Assembly (NCBI GenBank): GCA_016718805.1
Contig: JADKCP010000001.1
Span: 913,501-977,500 of the forward strand
Direction of reading: 5' to 3'
Source: Bacteroidota bacterium
GTDB lineage: Bacteria > Bacteroidota > Bacteroidia > UBA4408
DNA length: 64,000 nt
Shown: piece by piece, positions 25,578 to 34,977 of the stretch
How positions within the stretch are numbered: position 1 is the stretch's first letter
Layout: the number at the start of each line of letters is the position of its first letter
Position numbers and translations under genes: made by a program
Notes under the pieces: generated by a model
Seen by the model: only the letters and a program-made list of their open reading frames with translations
Told to the model about the DNA's origin: nothing
Database searches by the model: none

Positions 25578-26537
25578 TTAGCTGATATTGTCGGTTTTCC
25601 TTTCAATTAAATATTGATTTCTTGTTGGAGAATTTCTTGAAATCAACTCTCCTAAAAAACCTGCTAGAAATAACATAGTGCCAAGAACCATGGTAGTTAA
25701 TGCAATATAAAATGAAGGACGTTGTGTAATCAATAATGCTGGTTCATTTTGATAAACCAGATACAACTTATTAGCACCCAAATAAAATGCTACCATAAAT
25801 CCTATTAAAAACATAATGGTACCCAAAAATCCAAAAAGATGCATAGGACGTTTGCCAAACTTTGAAACAAAAGATATCGATAATAAATCGAGAAATCCAT
25901 TGATAAATCGTTCAAGACCAAATTTGGTTGTTCCGTATTTTCTTTCTTGGTGTTGTACTTCTTTCTCACTAATTTTTGTAAAGCCTGCCCATTTAGCAAT
26001 TACAGGTATGTATCGATGCATTTCACCGTATACTTCAATACTCTTTACAACCTCCGATCGGTATGCTTTTAATCCACAATTAAAATCGTGTAAGTGAATC
26101 CCACTCATTTTTCGGGTAGCATAGTTAAATAGTTTGGTAGGCAAGGTTTTTGAAATTGGATCGTATCTCTTTTTCTTCCAACCAGAAACTAAATCATAAC
26201 CATCTTCAAGTATCATTTTTCGCAATTCTGGAATCTCATCCGGACTATCTTGTAAATCAGCATCCATCGTAATTATCACCTTCCCGATTGCGGCTTCAAA
26301 TCCAACATTCAATGCTGCACTTTTACCATAATTTCTTCTAAACTTAATTCCTTTTACGCAAGCGTTTTCTTTGGTTAACGATTCTATTTTTTTCCAACTA
26401 CCATCTTTACTTCCATCATCAATAAATAAAATCTCATAGCTGTAATTGTGCGAATTCATAACGCGAACTATCCAATCAGTTAGTTCCTGTAATGATTCTT
26501 CTTCGTTTAATAGTGGAATAACAAGGGATAAATCCAT
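25578..26537 (-). CDS. family 2 glycosyltransferase with two C-terminal helices (GtrB/DPM-like)
   Basis: The 319-residue protein has a GT-A domain with PLLNEEESL, FIDDGSKDGSW and MDADLQDSPDEI (metal-binding DxD), HQERKYGTTKFG as the acceptor motif, then two membrane helices (about 232-255 and 267-290). This is the architecture of enzymes that load a sugar on polyprenyl phosphate. It shares one base with the stop of the upstream DUF4199 gene (TAATG). Confidence 0.88.
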   Translation of the reverse strand: MDLSLVIPLLNEEESLQELTDWIVRVMNSHNYSYEILFIDDGSKDGSWKKIESLTKENACVKGIKFRRNYGKSAALNVGFEAAIGKVIITMDADLQDSPDEIPELRKMILEDGYDLVSGWKKKRYDPISKTLPTKLFNYATRKMSGIHLHDFNCGLKAYRSEVVKSIEVYGEMHRYIPVIAKWAGFTKISEKEVQHQERKYGTTKFGLERFINGFLDLLSISFVSKFGKRPMHLFGFLGTIMFLIGFMVAFYLGANKLYLVYQNEPALLITQRPSFYIALTTMVLGTMLFLAGFLGELISRNSPTRNQYLIERKTDNIS

Positions 26538-27091
26538 TATTGATTTTGTTGAATAAAGTTGTCAAAAGAGTTGGAAGATGGAGTGTTACGTTTTACAAAA
26601 CCCGAAATAATAAGCGATAAAACAGATCCCCAAAAAGTATAACTCAAAACAAATATTAAAGCAAATGCCAAAGGATTATTAATCACCTTCATCATTTCCA
26701 TTGCTTTCTCCGCTTTAGCATCATCATCCGGATACTCCTTCATAATGTTTTCTTCAATTTCCAACATAATTGAATCAAGTATTGTAGAATCTACAAATTT
26801 CAGGTAGAGAAAAGCTGCAAAAGCAATTAATACACCTGCGAAAAAGGAAATTAAAACTCCAGAATAAAAGGAGGTTCCATAACTAATACTTCCATTTAAC
26901 GCTTGATCGCGATATTTGCTACAACCAACAAAAATGGCAATTCCAAGCACTATGTAACCAACTACACTAATAAACGATGACAACTCTTTTCCTAAAAATC
27001 CACCTACAATAAACAGTAAAAAAAGTATGGTGCCTGCCATACCACCATAATTCATTGAATTTAACGAAAGAGTGATTTTTTTTTCTTCCAT
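26537..27091 (-). CDS. DUF4199 membrane protein
   Basis: The 184-residue protein has four hydrophobic helices (two near the N-terminus, one at about 80-100, one near 145-165) and the DUF4199 pattern with YGTSFYSGVLISFFAGVL. The ATG at 27091 (MEEKKITLS) is preferred over an in-frame ATG at 27121, because a -7-like element CAAATATA (27120-27127, minus strand) lies on the earlier start. Function is unknown. It heads the glycan operon and is translationally coupled to the GT2 gene. Confidence 0.8.
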   Translation of the reverse strand: MEEKKITLSLNSMNYGGMAGTILFLLFIVGGFLGKELSSFISVVGYIVLGIAIFVGCSKYRDQALNGSISYGTSFYSGVLISFFAGVLIAFAAFLYLKFVDSTILDSIMLEIEENIMKEYPDDDAKAEKAMEMMKVINNPLAFALIFVLSYTFWGSVLSLIISGFVKRNTPSSNSFDNFIQQNQ

Positions 27092-27119
27092 ATCTGTTTC
27101 TAAACCCTTATCAGTTGGC

Positions 27120-27127
27120 AAATATAG
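27120..27127 (-). promoter_or_regulatory. possible -7 element for the glycan operon
   Basis: On the minus strand this reads TATATTTG, a match to TAnnTTTG. It is 29 bases before the DUF4199 ATG at 27091. No convincing TTTG was found at the usual distance, so support is moderate. Confidence 0.4.
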
Positions 27128-27158
27128 AAATTAATCGTACAAAATAACGGGCGAGATA

Positions 27159-27189
27159 TTGTGTGGTCTAACTAAAAAAATTACTTTTG
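27159..27189 (+). promoter_or_regulatory. promoter of the SRP RNA gene
   Basis: TTG (27159-27161), 20 bases, then TACTTTTG (27182-27189). The expected start agrees with the first base of the RNA near 27194. Confidence 0.7.
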
Positions 27190-27193
27190 CGCC

Positions 27194-27290
27194 GGGTAAG
27201 TCTCTTACGACCAGCTCCTGTTGAACTCCCCCAGGTTTGGAAGAAAGCAAGGGTAAATGGTTGAGCGGTGCGATAAGAGTAGCTTACCCA
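27194..27290 (+). ncRNA. ffs: signal recognition particle RNA (4.5S type)
   Basis: The ends GGGTAAG (27194-27200) and CTTACCC (27283-27289) pair. The apical SRP domain is visible as CCCCCAGGTTTGGAAGAAAG, a form of the conserved CAGG...GGAAG...AGCA asymmetric loop that binds Ffh. The RNA is about 97 bases long and followed by nine T residues (27291-27299), so it has its own terminator. It has no Alu domain, as in most Gram-negative bacteria. It lies between the divergent DUF4199 operon and the GDSL gene. Confidence 0.9.
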
Positions 27291-27406
27291 TTTTTTTTTA
27301 ACTCAATTGATACTTTAATCAAGTATAACTTCCACATATAAGCATCATTTATTAGTTTTATTTTTTTGATAAGTTAAATCAAGTTAATTAATGATACAGA
27401 TAAAAC

Positions 27407-28027
27407 ATGGACAACGTTTTGAAACCCATTAGATATGTAGCACTTGGCGATTCATATACAATTTGTGAAGGCGCTGCGTGGGAAGAATCGTGGCCTTTTC
27501 TATTGACCCAGAATCTAAACCAAATTGGAATTCCTTTTGAATTAATAGCAAATCCTTCTGTTACTGGATGGACAACAAAGGATCTTATTGAAAAGGAATT
27601 AACAATTTACGATGAATCAAAGCCTGATTTTGCAACCTTATTGATAGGAGTAAACGACTGGGTTCAGCTAATTACGATTCAACAATTTAAAGAAAACTTG
27701 CAGTATATTATATCAAGGATGCTAAGCCAGTTGGAGAAACAAACCAATTTGGTACTTATTACCATTCCTGATTTTGGTGTTACTCCCAAGGGAGCTAATT
27801 ATAGCAATGGTAGGAATATCGCCGATGGTATTTCTGAATTTAACCAGGTTATCATAGAGGAGGCGAAAAATAGGAATTTGAAGTGTATAGATATTTTTCC
27901 AATAAGTCAACAAATGAAGGACAAACCAGAGCTTATCTCAGTTGACGAACTTCACCCATCAGCAAAAGAATATGCTTTATGGGAAGAATTGATTTTTCCG
28001 GTTGTTGCAAACCATTTTAATAAATAA
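27407..28027 (+). CDS. SGNH/GDSL-family hydrolase
   Basis: The 206-residue protein has the GDSY nucleophile motif (YVALGDSYT, Ser about 17), a block III-like LLIGVNDW with the oxyanion Asn, and DELHPS near the C-terminus supplying Asp and His. No signal peptide is visible, so it is probably cytoplasmic. It is an esterase or lipase-type hydrolase of unknown substrate. Confidence 0.87.
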   Translation: MDNVLKPIRYVALGDSYTICEGAAWEESWPFLLTQNLNQIGIPFELIANPSVTGWTTKDLIEKELTIYDESKPDFATLLIGVNDWVQLITIQQFKENLQYIISRMLSQLEKQTNLVLITIPDFGVTPKGANYSNGRNIADGISEFNQVIIEEAKNRNLKCIDIFPISQQMKDKPELISVDELHPSAKEYALWEELIFPVVANHFNK

Positions 28028-28028
28028 C

Positions 28029-28532
28029 ATGATTCCCAAAATAGAAGATCTGCCTAAGCTAGTTGCAAACACAAAAACCAATACTCAGAAGCTTTTTACC
28101 AAACTTAAAAGAACCCAACCAGGTAGTTTAGATACAACGGTTCAGAGTATACACGAGGAAGTTTTTTCCGAAATGAATTGTTTGACATGTGCCAATTGTT
28201 GTAAAACTACCAGTCCAATATTTTATCAAAAGGATATTGAACGCTTATCAAAACTCTTTAGAATCAAACCTTCTCAGTTTATTCAAAATTATTTGCACAT
28301 TGATGCGGAACAGGATTTTGTATTGAATGTTACACCATGTCCTTTTTTAGATGAGGATAATTTGTGCAGCGTTTATGAACAAAGACCAACGGCATGTCGA
28401 GAATATCCACATACTAATAGAAAGCGATTTTATCAATTGTTGGATCTTACACAAAGAAATACAGCAGTTTGTCCTGCAGCTTTTGAGATCGTAGAAAGAT
28501 TGAAAAAAAACTATCAAAACAAATCTCATTAG
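28029..28532 (+). CDS. YkgJ-family cysteine-cluster protein
   Basis: The 167-residue protein has the CxxCxxCC cluster in LTCANCCKTTSPIF and the second group CPFLDEDNLCSVYEQRPTAC. These are the ligands of the YkgJ family (PF03692), which binds zinc or iron-sulfur. The ATG at 28029 follows the previous stop by one base and is preferred over a start inside the GDSL gene. Function is unknown; some relatives modify flagellin lysine, which is not indicated here. Confidence 0.88.
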   Translation: MIPKIEDLPKLVANTKTNTQKLFTKLKRTQPGSLDTTVQSIHEEVFSEMNCLTCANCCKTTSPIFYQKDIERLSKLFRIKPSQFIQNYLHIDAEQDFVLNVTPCPFLDEDNLCSVYEQRPTACREYPHTNRKRFYQLLDLTQRNTAVCPAAFEIVERLKKNYQNKSH

Positions 28533-28638
28533 TATTACTTCTTTGGCGCTTTAGGTGTTTTTCAATTCTAAATTAGCACCATCAAACAGTTCTAATAATA
28601 TTGAAGGAGTATGATTTATACTACAAAAAAATTTGAAA

Positions 28639-29217
28639 ATGCCGGCTTCATTTTGGATTGAGTTAACCGCAAGCTTGCTGGGATTGATAAGTGTTTGGTT
28701 GGTTACTAAACAAAATAACTGGTGTTGGCCTACAGGTATTGTAATGGTAATAATTTATGTGTTTATTTTTTACCAAAACAAATTATATTCTGATATGTTA
28801 TTGCAGATTTTTTTTGTTGTGATGCAGATTTATGGATGGTATACATGGTCAAATAGCAGCAATAACACTATTAAACTTGAGGTTACTTGGCTTACTTTTA
28901 AAGAGCAACTTCAATGGATAGTAGGCACAATTATATTATCGATACTGATAGGATTTTGTATGAAGCGATTTACGAATGCCGATTTGCCATATATTGATGC
29001 TGCAACGGCAGCAATGAGCATCACAGCACAATGGCTTATGACACGAAAAAAAATAGAAAATTGGTTGTATTGGATAATTGCAGACCTTATTTATATTGCC
29101 ATGTATCTAGTTAAAGGTCTATACTTCACTACCGTTTTATACTTTGTATTTTTGATTTTGGCGTATAAAGGATTTATTACCTGGAAAAATCACTTTGCTA
29201 GATTGAAAAAAAATTAG
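28639..29217 (+). CDS. pnuC: PnuC-family vitamin transporter
   Basis: The 192-residue protein has about seven helices. It has the PnuC pattern NWCWPTGIVM near the N-terminus, VVMQIYGWYTW in helix 3 and AQWLMTRKKIENWLYWIIAD in the C-terminal half. Members take up nicotinamide riboside (PnuC) or thiamine (PnuT); the two cannot be separated by reading. I saw no TPP riboswitch upstream. An in-frame TTG lies 6 bases before the ATG. Confidence 0.85.
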   Translation: MPASFWIELTASLLGLISVWLVTKQNNWCWPTGIVMVIIYVFIFYQNKLYSDMLLQIFFVVMQIYGWYTWSNSSNNTIKLEVTWLTFKEQLQWIVGTIILSILIGFCMKRFTNADLPYIDAATAAMSITAQWLMTRKKIENWLYWIIADLIYIAMYLVKGLYFTTVLYFVFLILAYKGFITWKNHFARLKKN

Positions 29218-29218
29218 T

Positions 29219-30373
29219 TTAGTCAAGCTCTCCTAACATTTCTGAAGCAGGATAAACATACTTCCCATTTCCCTTTGAAATTTCAATAAGCAATTTTTTG
29301 GCTTCATTTTTTTTATTTGCATCAAGTAGGTTCATTGCTTTCAACCATCTTGTTTCATCCCAGTAAGGTGATTTTTTATTCTTTAGAATAGTATCAAAAT
29401 AAGCAGTGGATCCATTAAAATTCTTATTCAACCTTTCAGTTTTACCAAGGGTAAATAAAACTTCTTCATTATTAGGAGTTGTTTGTAGTTGCTGAGTTAA
29501 TTTGTCAATAGCCGATGAGAAATTTTTATTTCTTATATCTTCTTTTGCAGATTCTATAAGATTTGTACCAGTGTATTTAAAATTTTTGTCTACTGTTGTT
29601 TTGTTAGTAGTTTTAATTGTTCGTGGTTCTGCCGATTCAGCAGCCTGTGGAATGCCTTGTATTGCAGTGGAAGATTCTTTTATTGATTTGTCGATATCAC
29701 CATTGTTTTCAATAGCTGCATCTGCCTGTTCAAAATTTGAATTTGTACTAGCCATTTCCGAATCAAAAACTGCTTTACCAGATGTTAGATTAGCTCCGCT
29801 ACTGCTTGTAATATCAATTTCAGAATCATTAGATCTTGGAACTTCAGTAGATTTTTTAACTTTTTCTAAGATGGGTGTTTCAACAACTTTGTTTTCGTGA
29901 GGTTTTTCAATATTACTGGATTCAATTTGTTGAGAACCGGTTTCAAACTGAGTTATAGTAGTTGCTGAACTATCATTAAGTAAATCTTTACTGCCTGATT
30001 TCTCACTAATTTGAACAACCGAATCTTTGGTATTTTCTTTAAGGAAGTAATTAAAAAGTAATCCAACCCCAAATAAGATCAAAATTGTAGCAGCAATTGA
30101 ATACCTATTAAAATAAAATTCGGGTCTTATTGTTTTAGGTGATGGATTTACTGTTTTGTTTAATTCGATTATATCATTTTTAAATGTTGAAATTGATTCA
30201 CTGTTTTGCAATCCTTCTATAAAATCAGAACACATTTCACAAGTAGTAAGATGATGTTCTATAGTGCGTGTGTTATTCTTACTCAAAATCTTTTGGTAAT
30301 AGGCAATTAATTGCTCATCTGAAGGGCAATCTTCTTCAATAAAAATGTTTTCTAAATTAATTTTTGTGGACAT
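29219..30373 (-). CDS. anti-sigma factor-like protein with zinc finger, one helix and TPR tail
   Basis: The 384-residue protein starts with an anti-sigma zinc finger: EHHLTTCEMCSDFIEG gives the HxxxCxxC motif at about 40-50. One transmembrane helix lies near 130-150 (ATILILFGVGLLFNYFL). A long Ser/Glu/Asn-rich linker follows, and the last 110 residues form TPR-like repeats. It overlaps the sigma factor by 17 bases, so it is almost certainly its regulator, holding it at the membrane. Confidence 0.83.
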   Translation of the reverse strand: MSTKINLENIFIEEDCPSDEQLIAYYQKILSKNNTRTIEHHLTTCEMCSDFIEGLQNSESISTFKNDIIELNKTVNPSPKTIRPEFYFNRYSIAATILILFGVGLLFNYFLKENTKDSVVQISEKSGSKDLLNDSSATTITQFETGSQQIESSNIEKPHENKVVETPILEKVKKSTEVPRSNDSEIDITSSSGANLTSGKAVFDSEMASTNSNFEQADAAIENNGDIDKSIKESSTAIQGIPQAAESAEPRTIKTTNKTTVDKNFKYTGTNLIESAKEDIRNKNFSSAIDKLTQQLQTTPNNEEVLFTLGKTERLNKNFNGSTAYFDTILKNKKSPYWDETRWLKAMNLLDANKKNEAKKLLIEISKGNGKYVYPASEMLGELD

Positions 30374-30950
30374 TCTTTTTGCTGATTAATATTTTTAGGT
30401 TACGCTTTCCATTTTGAATGAAACTTTTAACACTTTTCAAATCATACCCGGTAATATTTGATATTTCTTGATAACTCATTTCCTTGATATAAAATAACTC
30501 TATACACACTTTTTGTTCATTGTTTAATTCAGTCATTGCATGTTCTAAGGAAGTTAACAAATCTTCCTTTTCAATTTCTTCTAATTGATGTAAGGATTGA
30601 TTAAAATCCATACTTGGTTGAATAAAATGTATCTGGTCTGAACTAATTTCAATAATGCCTTTGTTCTTGCGAAGATGCATCAAACAGTAATTCTTAGTTA
30701 CTGTATGCAGCCAGCTTTTGAAATTGGTTATTGTGTGTTTTTTTAGATCGTTAGTTAACTTTTCAAAAATCTGCATGGAAGCATCCTTACTTTCATCGCG
30801 GTCATTTAGATACTTTAAACATACTGCATAAACAAAAGAGGAATATCTAGTAAATAGAATACCAAAGCACTCAACGTCATTAGATTGAGCATAACGAAGC
30901 ACTAATTCTGTATCAGAAAGTAAATGATGATTTATAGTATTGGAATTCAA
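30357..30950 (-). CDS. ECF-type RNA polymerase sigma factor
   Basis: The 197-residue protein has a region 2 pattern (FGILFTRYSSFVYAVCLKYL, RDESKDASMQIFEKL, NFKSWLHTVTKNYCLMHLRK) and region 4 helix-turn-helix LNNEQKVCIELFYIKEMSYQ with SNITGYDLKSVKSFIQNGKR. It directs RNA polymerase to a stress or envelope regulon. It is the first gene of a two-gene operon with the anti-sigma gene and is divergent from the DUF4139 gene. Confidence 0.92.
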   Translation of the reverse strand: MNSNTINHHLLSDTELVLRYAQSNDVECFGILFTRYSSFVYAVCLKYLNDRDESKDASMQIFEKLTNDLKKHTITNFKSWLHTVTKNYCLMHLRKNKGIIEISSDQIHFIQPSMDFNQSLHQLEEIEKEDLLTSLEHAMTELNNEQKVCIELFYIKEMSYQEISNITGYDLKSVKSFIQNGKRNLKILISKKNVHKN

Positions 30951-31072
30951 GTTTTTAAAAAATAATCAATCAAAAAACAAAAAAAATTTCATGAAAATTA
31001 TGGAATTGATTTTCTGATTACATCTATGTTGGTAAAAATAAAATATTATCTCATCAATTAATAACTAAAATT

Positions 31073-32761
31073 ATGAAAGCAAAACAGAGAATTTCAAGAA
31101 GAATTTTAATATGTACAATTTTTACTTCTTTTCTAGTTACAAATGTATTTGCAGAAGTTGAAAAAAAAGTAAAAAGCAAGGTCGAAAAAGCAGTTGTATT
31201 TCTTCAAGGTGCACAATTGTTTAGTTCGGCCGATTTTTCTATTCCAGCCGGAACAAGTACTCTGATTTTTGAAGGAGTATCACCATTTATTGATGCTCAA
31301 ACACTTCAAGCTACAGGAACAGGTGATTTAGTTATATTGGATGTTATGCATACATTAAAGTATCCTGAGTTAAAATCAGCTATTTTGCACTTACCAACTA
31401 AAAATTCGAAACAAATAAAATTGGTTCAAGATTCTATTTTGGAGTTAGCATGGAAGTTAGAAGAGTTAGCGGATAGAAAATCGGCATTTACTATTGAAAA
31501 AAATACTTTGTTAAACAATCGTTTAATTAAAGGTGAAAGTAAAAGAGATTCATTGGCATTATTGAAGGATGCACTTGATTATTTAAGAAATAGACTAAAC
31601 AATATAAACACTGAAGTGTTGAGGCTCAAAAGAGAGGAGCAGATTTTAGTTTACAAAAAAGGCAAATTAGAGGAACGTCTTTCAATTCTTAACGAAGAAG
31701 AAGCTAATGCTGGAGTAGAAAATCCTCAACAAAAGGAAGGAGCAGTAAATCAGGTCATTGTAACAGTGAGTTCATTATTTGCAACAAATACTACAATTAA
31801 AATTAATTATTTTGTGACAAATGCAGGTTGGACACCAAGTTATGATTTAAGAGCAGGCTCTGAATCTAAAAATATTAAATTAGATCAGCGGGCTAGTGTT
31901 TATCAAAATTCAGGAGTAGATTGGAATGATGCAAGTTTAATACTTTCAACAGGTACACCAGGACAAGGTAATACAAAACCGACCCTTGGTGCGAAAATAT
32001 TAAGCTATAATTTACCAAGAACATACAAATATTCTGAATCCGCAGCTCCAGCGATGTTGGAAAAATCACTGTCCTATTCTAACAATGGAGCTTTATTAGA
32101 TGATAATAATTCAGCCAAAACTGCTTCTGAATATACAGTTATTGTTGAAAATCCAATTCGTGTTGAATATGTAATTAAATTAAAATACTCTATCCCTTCA
32201 GATAATAAACAACATCAAGTTTTAATACAAAGTAAGGAGTTGGAGACTGAATTCGTTTATTCTGCAATACCAAAATTAGATGCAAATGCATTTTTTATAG
32301 CAAAGATCACAGATTGGGAGTCATTAAACTTACTTTCTGGTACAGCCCGAATATATTTTGATGGGTCTTTTATTGGCAATACAAGCATTAATCCTAGTCT
32401 TGCGAAAGATACCTTAGAATTAAATATGGGACGTGACAATAATTTAGTATTAGAATACAAAAAAATTAAGGATAGAAGTAATGAAAAGATTTTCAACAAT
32501 GATAAAACACTTTCATTTACTTATGAAATTACAATTCGAAACACAAAATCCACTGCAATAAAGTTGGAAATAGAAGATCAAATTCCTATTTCTCAAAACG
32601 AAGAAATAAAAATCGAATTACTTGAATCCAGCAAGGCTGAATTGAACTCAGATTCAGGACAACTGAAATGGCAAATAAGTTTGAAGCCTAAGGAAGTTCG
32701 AAAAATAATCTTTTCATACAAAGTTACCTATCCTAAAAGTAAACAATTAGCGGGTTTGTAA
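31073..32761 (+). CDS. DUF4139/DUF4140 (MuiA-like) protein
   Basis: The 562-residue protein has a signal peptide (about 1-27, ending NVFA). The DUF4140 domain follows (VEKAVVFLQGAQLFSS, ISPFIDAQTLQATGTGD-like block), then a coiled coil at about 120-220, and the DUF4139 beta domain with YFVTNAGWTPSYDLRA and AGVDWN-like motifs. The family includes the mucoidy inhibitor MuiA; function is not established. It is probably periplasmic. It lies next to the sigma/anti-sigma pair, divergently transcribed, so it may belong to the regulon. Confidence 0.85.
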   Translation: MKAKQRISRRILICTIFTSFLVTNVFAEVEKKVKSKVEKAVVFLQGAQLFSSADFSIPAGTSTLIFEGVSPFIDAQTLQATGTGDLVILDVMHTLKYPELKSAILHLPTKNSKQIKLVQDSILELAWKLEELADRKSAFTIEKNTLLNNRLIKGESKRDSLALLKDALDYLRNRLNNINTEVLRLKREEQILVYKKGKLEERLSILNEEEANAGVENPQQKEGAVNQVIVTVSSLFATNTTIKINYFVTNAGWTPSYDLRAGSESKNIKLDQRASVYQNSGVDWNDASLILSTGTPGQGNTKPTLGAKILSYNLPRTYKYSESAAPAMLEKSLSYSNNGALLDDNNSAKTASEYTVIVENPIRVEYVIKLKYSIPSDNKQHQVLIQSKELETEFVYSAIPKLDANAFFIAKITDWESLNLLSGTARIYFDGSFIGNTSINPSLAKDTLELNMGRDNNLVLEYKKIKDRSNEKIFNNDKTLSFTYEITIRNTKSTAIKLEIEDQIPISQNEEIKIELLESSKAELNSDSGQLKWQISLKPKEVRKIIFSYKVTYPKSKQLAGL

Positions 32762-32791
32762 CTTGCTAATGCAAAAAAATTGGTCGAAAAG

Positions 32792-32823
32792 GGATGAACA
32801 AACTATTGTTCATCCTTTTTTTT
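32792..32823 (+). terminator. rho-independent terminator after the DUF4139 gene
   Basis: A perfect 10-bp stem GGATGAACAA / TTGTTCATCC has a 4-base loop and is followed by eight T residues. It cleanly separates the DUF4139 gene from the phosphatase-exporter-peptide locus. Confidence 0.92.
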
Positions 32824-32880
32824 ATAACATTATTCTTTTGAGTAAACATTGCTATAACTTTGATACACCATAAGTTTTTA

Positions 32881-34956
32881 ATGCACCACAGAATATTACT
32901 CATCCTATTAATTTTCTTTACAACTACAAAAGTAAAAGGAGATACTAACTTTTTAGCTCAAAGCAAGAGCAGCTCAGATTCTATTGAGAAATTATTTACA
33001 ATTGGTAAATCTGTTAGCGATACCAATTACAAACAGGGATTAGTATACTTATTCAAAGCACTTAGTATAGCTGAAAGAACATCAGATTTAGCAAATGCTG
33101 CTAAGGTCTGCAATACAATTGGAATAGTGCACAAATCAATTGGGGATTATCGCACATCATTAAATTACCAATTTAAGTCATTACAGCTGCAATTAAAATT
33201 AAAAAATAAGGACGGAGTAGCTCGTGCATATAATAATATTTCTTTGGTTTATTCTTTAAAGAATGATTTTCTGACTGCAATTGAATACCAATTAAGAAGT
33301 ATTAAAATAAAAGAAGAAAATGGCGATGAACATGGTTTGGCGATTTCGTATGAAAATTTAGGAAAGATTTATTCTGATCAAAAGAATAGTAAAAAGGCAC
33401 TCTATTATTTTTTTTTAGCCTTTAAAATTAATTCTGAATTTAAGGACAGTGTAGGAATTATTTACGATTATCAATCTATTGGTAATGAGTATTTTGTTAA
33501 AAATCGATTGGAATTAGCGAGAGAATTTTACAATAAAGCTCTAAAATTAAAAATCAATCAAAAAATTATTGATAAAGAAATTGCTGATATATATAATCGA
33601 TTAGGAGATTTATTTGCTGAAACAAATGAAGTGGAAAGAGCATTACATTTTTATAAAACAGCATTGGGTATTAATCAGAAATTGAATAATAGACGAAATG
33701 TTTCAATTAATTATTTCAATATTGGCTCTTTACTCTTGAAAGTTGGGAGTTATCAAGAGGCAAAAACTTATCTCGTTGATTGTAAGAAAATTGCGACTGA
33801 AATAGATTATTTAGATTTATTGTGTGATGTTTATGAAAAATTGATGTTAACACACGAAAAAACGGGAAACCTAAATGAAGCACTCAATTACTCTAAATTA
33901 TACAATGTTTCTAAAAATAAAATGAGCACATTGAATAATTACGAGAAATTAAATGAATTGGGAATTAAATATGAGACAGAAAAAAAGGAAAAAGAAATTA
34001 AGTTATTAAATCAAGACAAATCACTTAAAACGGCTGAAATTTCACATCAAAAATTAGTTAAAAATTATTTTATAGGATTAGCAATCATAATCTTGATTTC
34101 GTCATCATTTATTTTTCGTTTGTACCGCAATAAACTAAATGATAATAAGCTTTTGGCTGCACAAAAGGCAGAAATTGAATCACAGAAAAAATCTATAACA
34201 GATAGTATAAATTATGCTTACAGAATTCAAAAATCTATTTTACCCACTTGTGAGCATTTTAATGAAATTTTACCGGAATCTTTTGTGTTTAATAAACCTA
34301 AAGATATTGTAAGCGGAGATTTTTATTGGTTGCATGAAACTTCACCGTTCAAGTATTCATCAGTTAACTCAAAAGTTTTTCTTGCTTTAGCCGATTGCAC
34401 AGGTCATGGGGTTCCTGGTGCATTTATGAGCATGATGGGTGTAGAATTGTTGAATGAGGCGGTTAACGAAAGCCATTCTCCTGCAAAAATTTTAGAAATT
34501 GTTGATGATGGGATTAGGAGAGCATTGCATACAAACCAACATGAATCTAAAAAAGATGGGATGGACATGGCTTTATGTGCTTTTGATTTTGATAAAAATA
34601 CCTTGAAGTATTGTGGGGCAAACCGCCCAATTTATAGAATTCGAAACGGGGATTTGGAAATTTTTTATCCACAAAAAGCCGCAATTGGTTTCAGCGATCA
34701 AGGATTTAAGTTTGAGAACATAGAAATTGAATTGCAAAAAAATGACAATATCTATCTTTTTTCTGATGGATATGCTGATCAATTTGGGGGAGAAAGGGAT
34801 AAAAAATTGACAACTAAAAAATTCAAAGATCTTTTACTTAGACTTCAGCCTTTACCAATGCGAAACCAAGGAATGGAATTAGAAAAATTCATTACAGATT
34901 GGTCTGGAAACAATTCTCAAGTTGATGATATGTTGGTTATTGGTTTAAAAGTGTAA
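32881..34956 (+). CDS. TPR-repeat SpoIIE/PP2C-type phosphatase
   Basis: The 691-residue protein has a signal-like N-terminus (HHRILLILLIFFTTTKVKG). About six TPR repeats follow (roughly 40-370; e.g. AKVCNTIGIVHKSIGDYRTS, ARAYNNISLVYSLKNDF), then a membrane helix (FIGLAIIILISSSFIFRLYR), a coiled coil and the phosphatase: PKDIVSGDFYW, LADCTGHGVPGAFMSMMG and a final DDMLVIGLKV with the metal-binding Asp residues. The ATG at 32881 is preferred over a TTG at 32860, which overlaps a -7-like TAACTTTG (32855-32862). It probably dephosphorylates an anti-anti-sigma-like partner; none is nearby. The exporter gene follows after 21 bases. Confidence 0.87.
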   Translation: MHHRILLILLIFFTTTKVKGDTNFLAQSKSSSDSIEKLFTIGKSVSDTNYKQGLVYLFKALSIAERTSDLANAAKVCNTIGIVHKSIGDYRTSLNYQFKSLQLQLKLKNKDGVARAYNNISLVYSLKNDFLTAIEYQLRSIKIKEENGDEHGLAISYENLGKIYSDQKNSKKALYYFFLAFKINSEFKDSVGIIYDYQSIGNEYFVKNRLELAREFYNKALKLKINQKIIDKEIADIYNRLGDLFAETNEVERALHFYKTALGINQKLNNRRNVSINYFNIGSLLLKVGSYQEAKTYLVDCKKIATEIDYLDLLCDVYEKLMLTHEKTGNLNEALNYSKLYNVSKNKMSTLNNYEKLNELGIKYETEKKEKEIKLLNQDKSLKTAEISHQKLVKNYFIGLAIIILISSSFIFRLYRNKLNDNKLLAAQKAEIESQKKSITDSINYAYRIQKSILPTCEHFNEILPESFVFNKPKDIVSGDFYWLHETSPFKYSSVNSKVFLALADCTGHGVPGAFMSMMGVELLNEAVNESHSPAKILEIVDDGIRRALHTNQHESKKDGMDMALCAFDFDKNTLKYCGANRPIYRIRNGDLEIFYPQKAAIGFSDQGFKFENIEIELQKNDNIYLFSDGYADQFGGERDKKLTTKKFKDLLLRLQPLPMRNQGMELEKFITDWSGNNSQVDDMLVIGLKV

Positions 34957-34977
34957 CTAATATAGTTCTCCTTATCT

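Noticed and set aside
28533..28638. A TPP or NAD-type riboswitch before the PnuC-family gene
   Set aside because: No conserved riboswitch core was seen in the 106-base gap, which is short and lacks a convincing fold.
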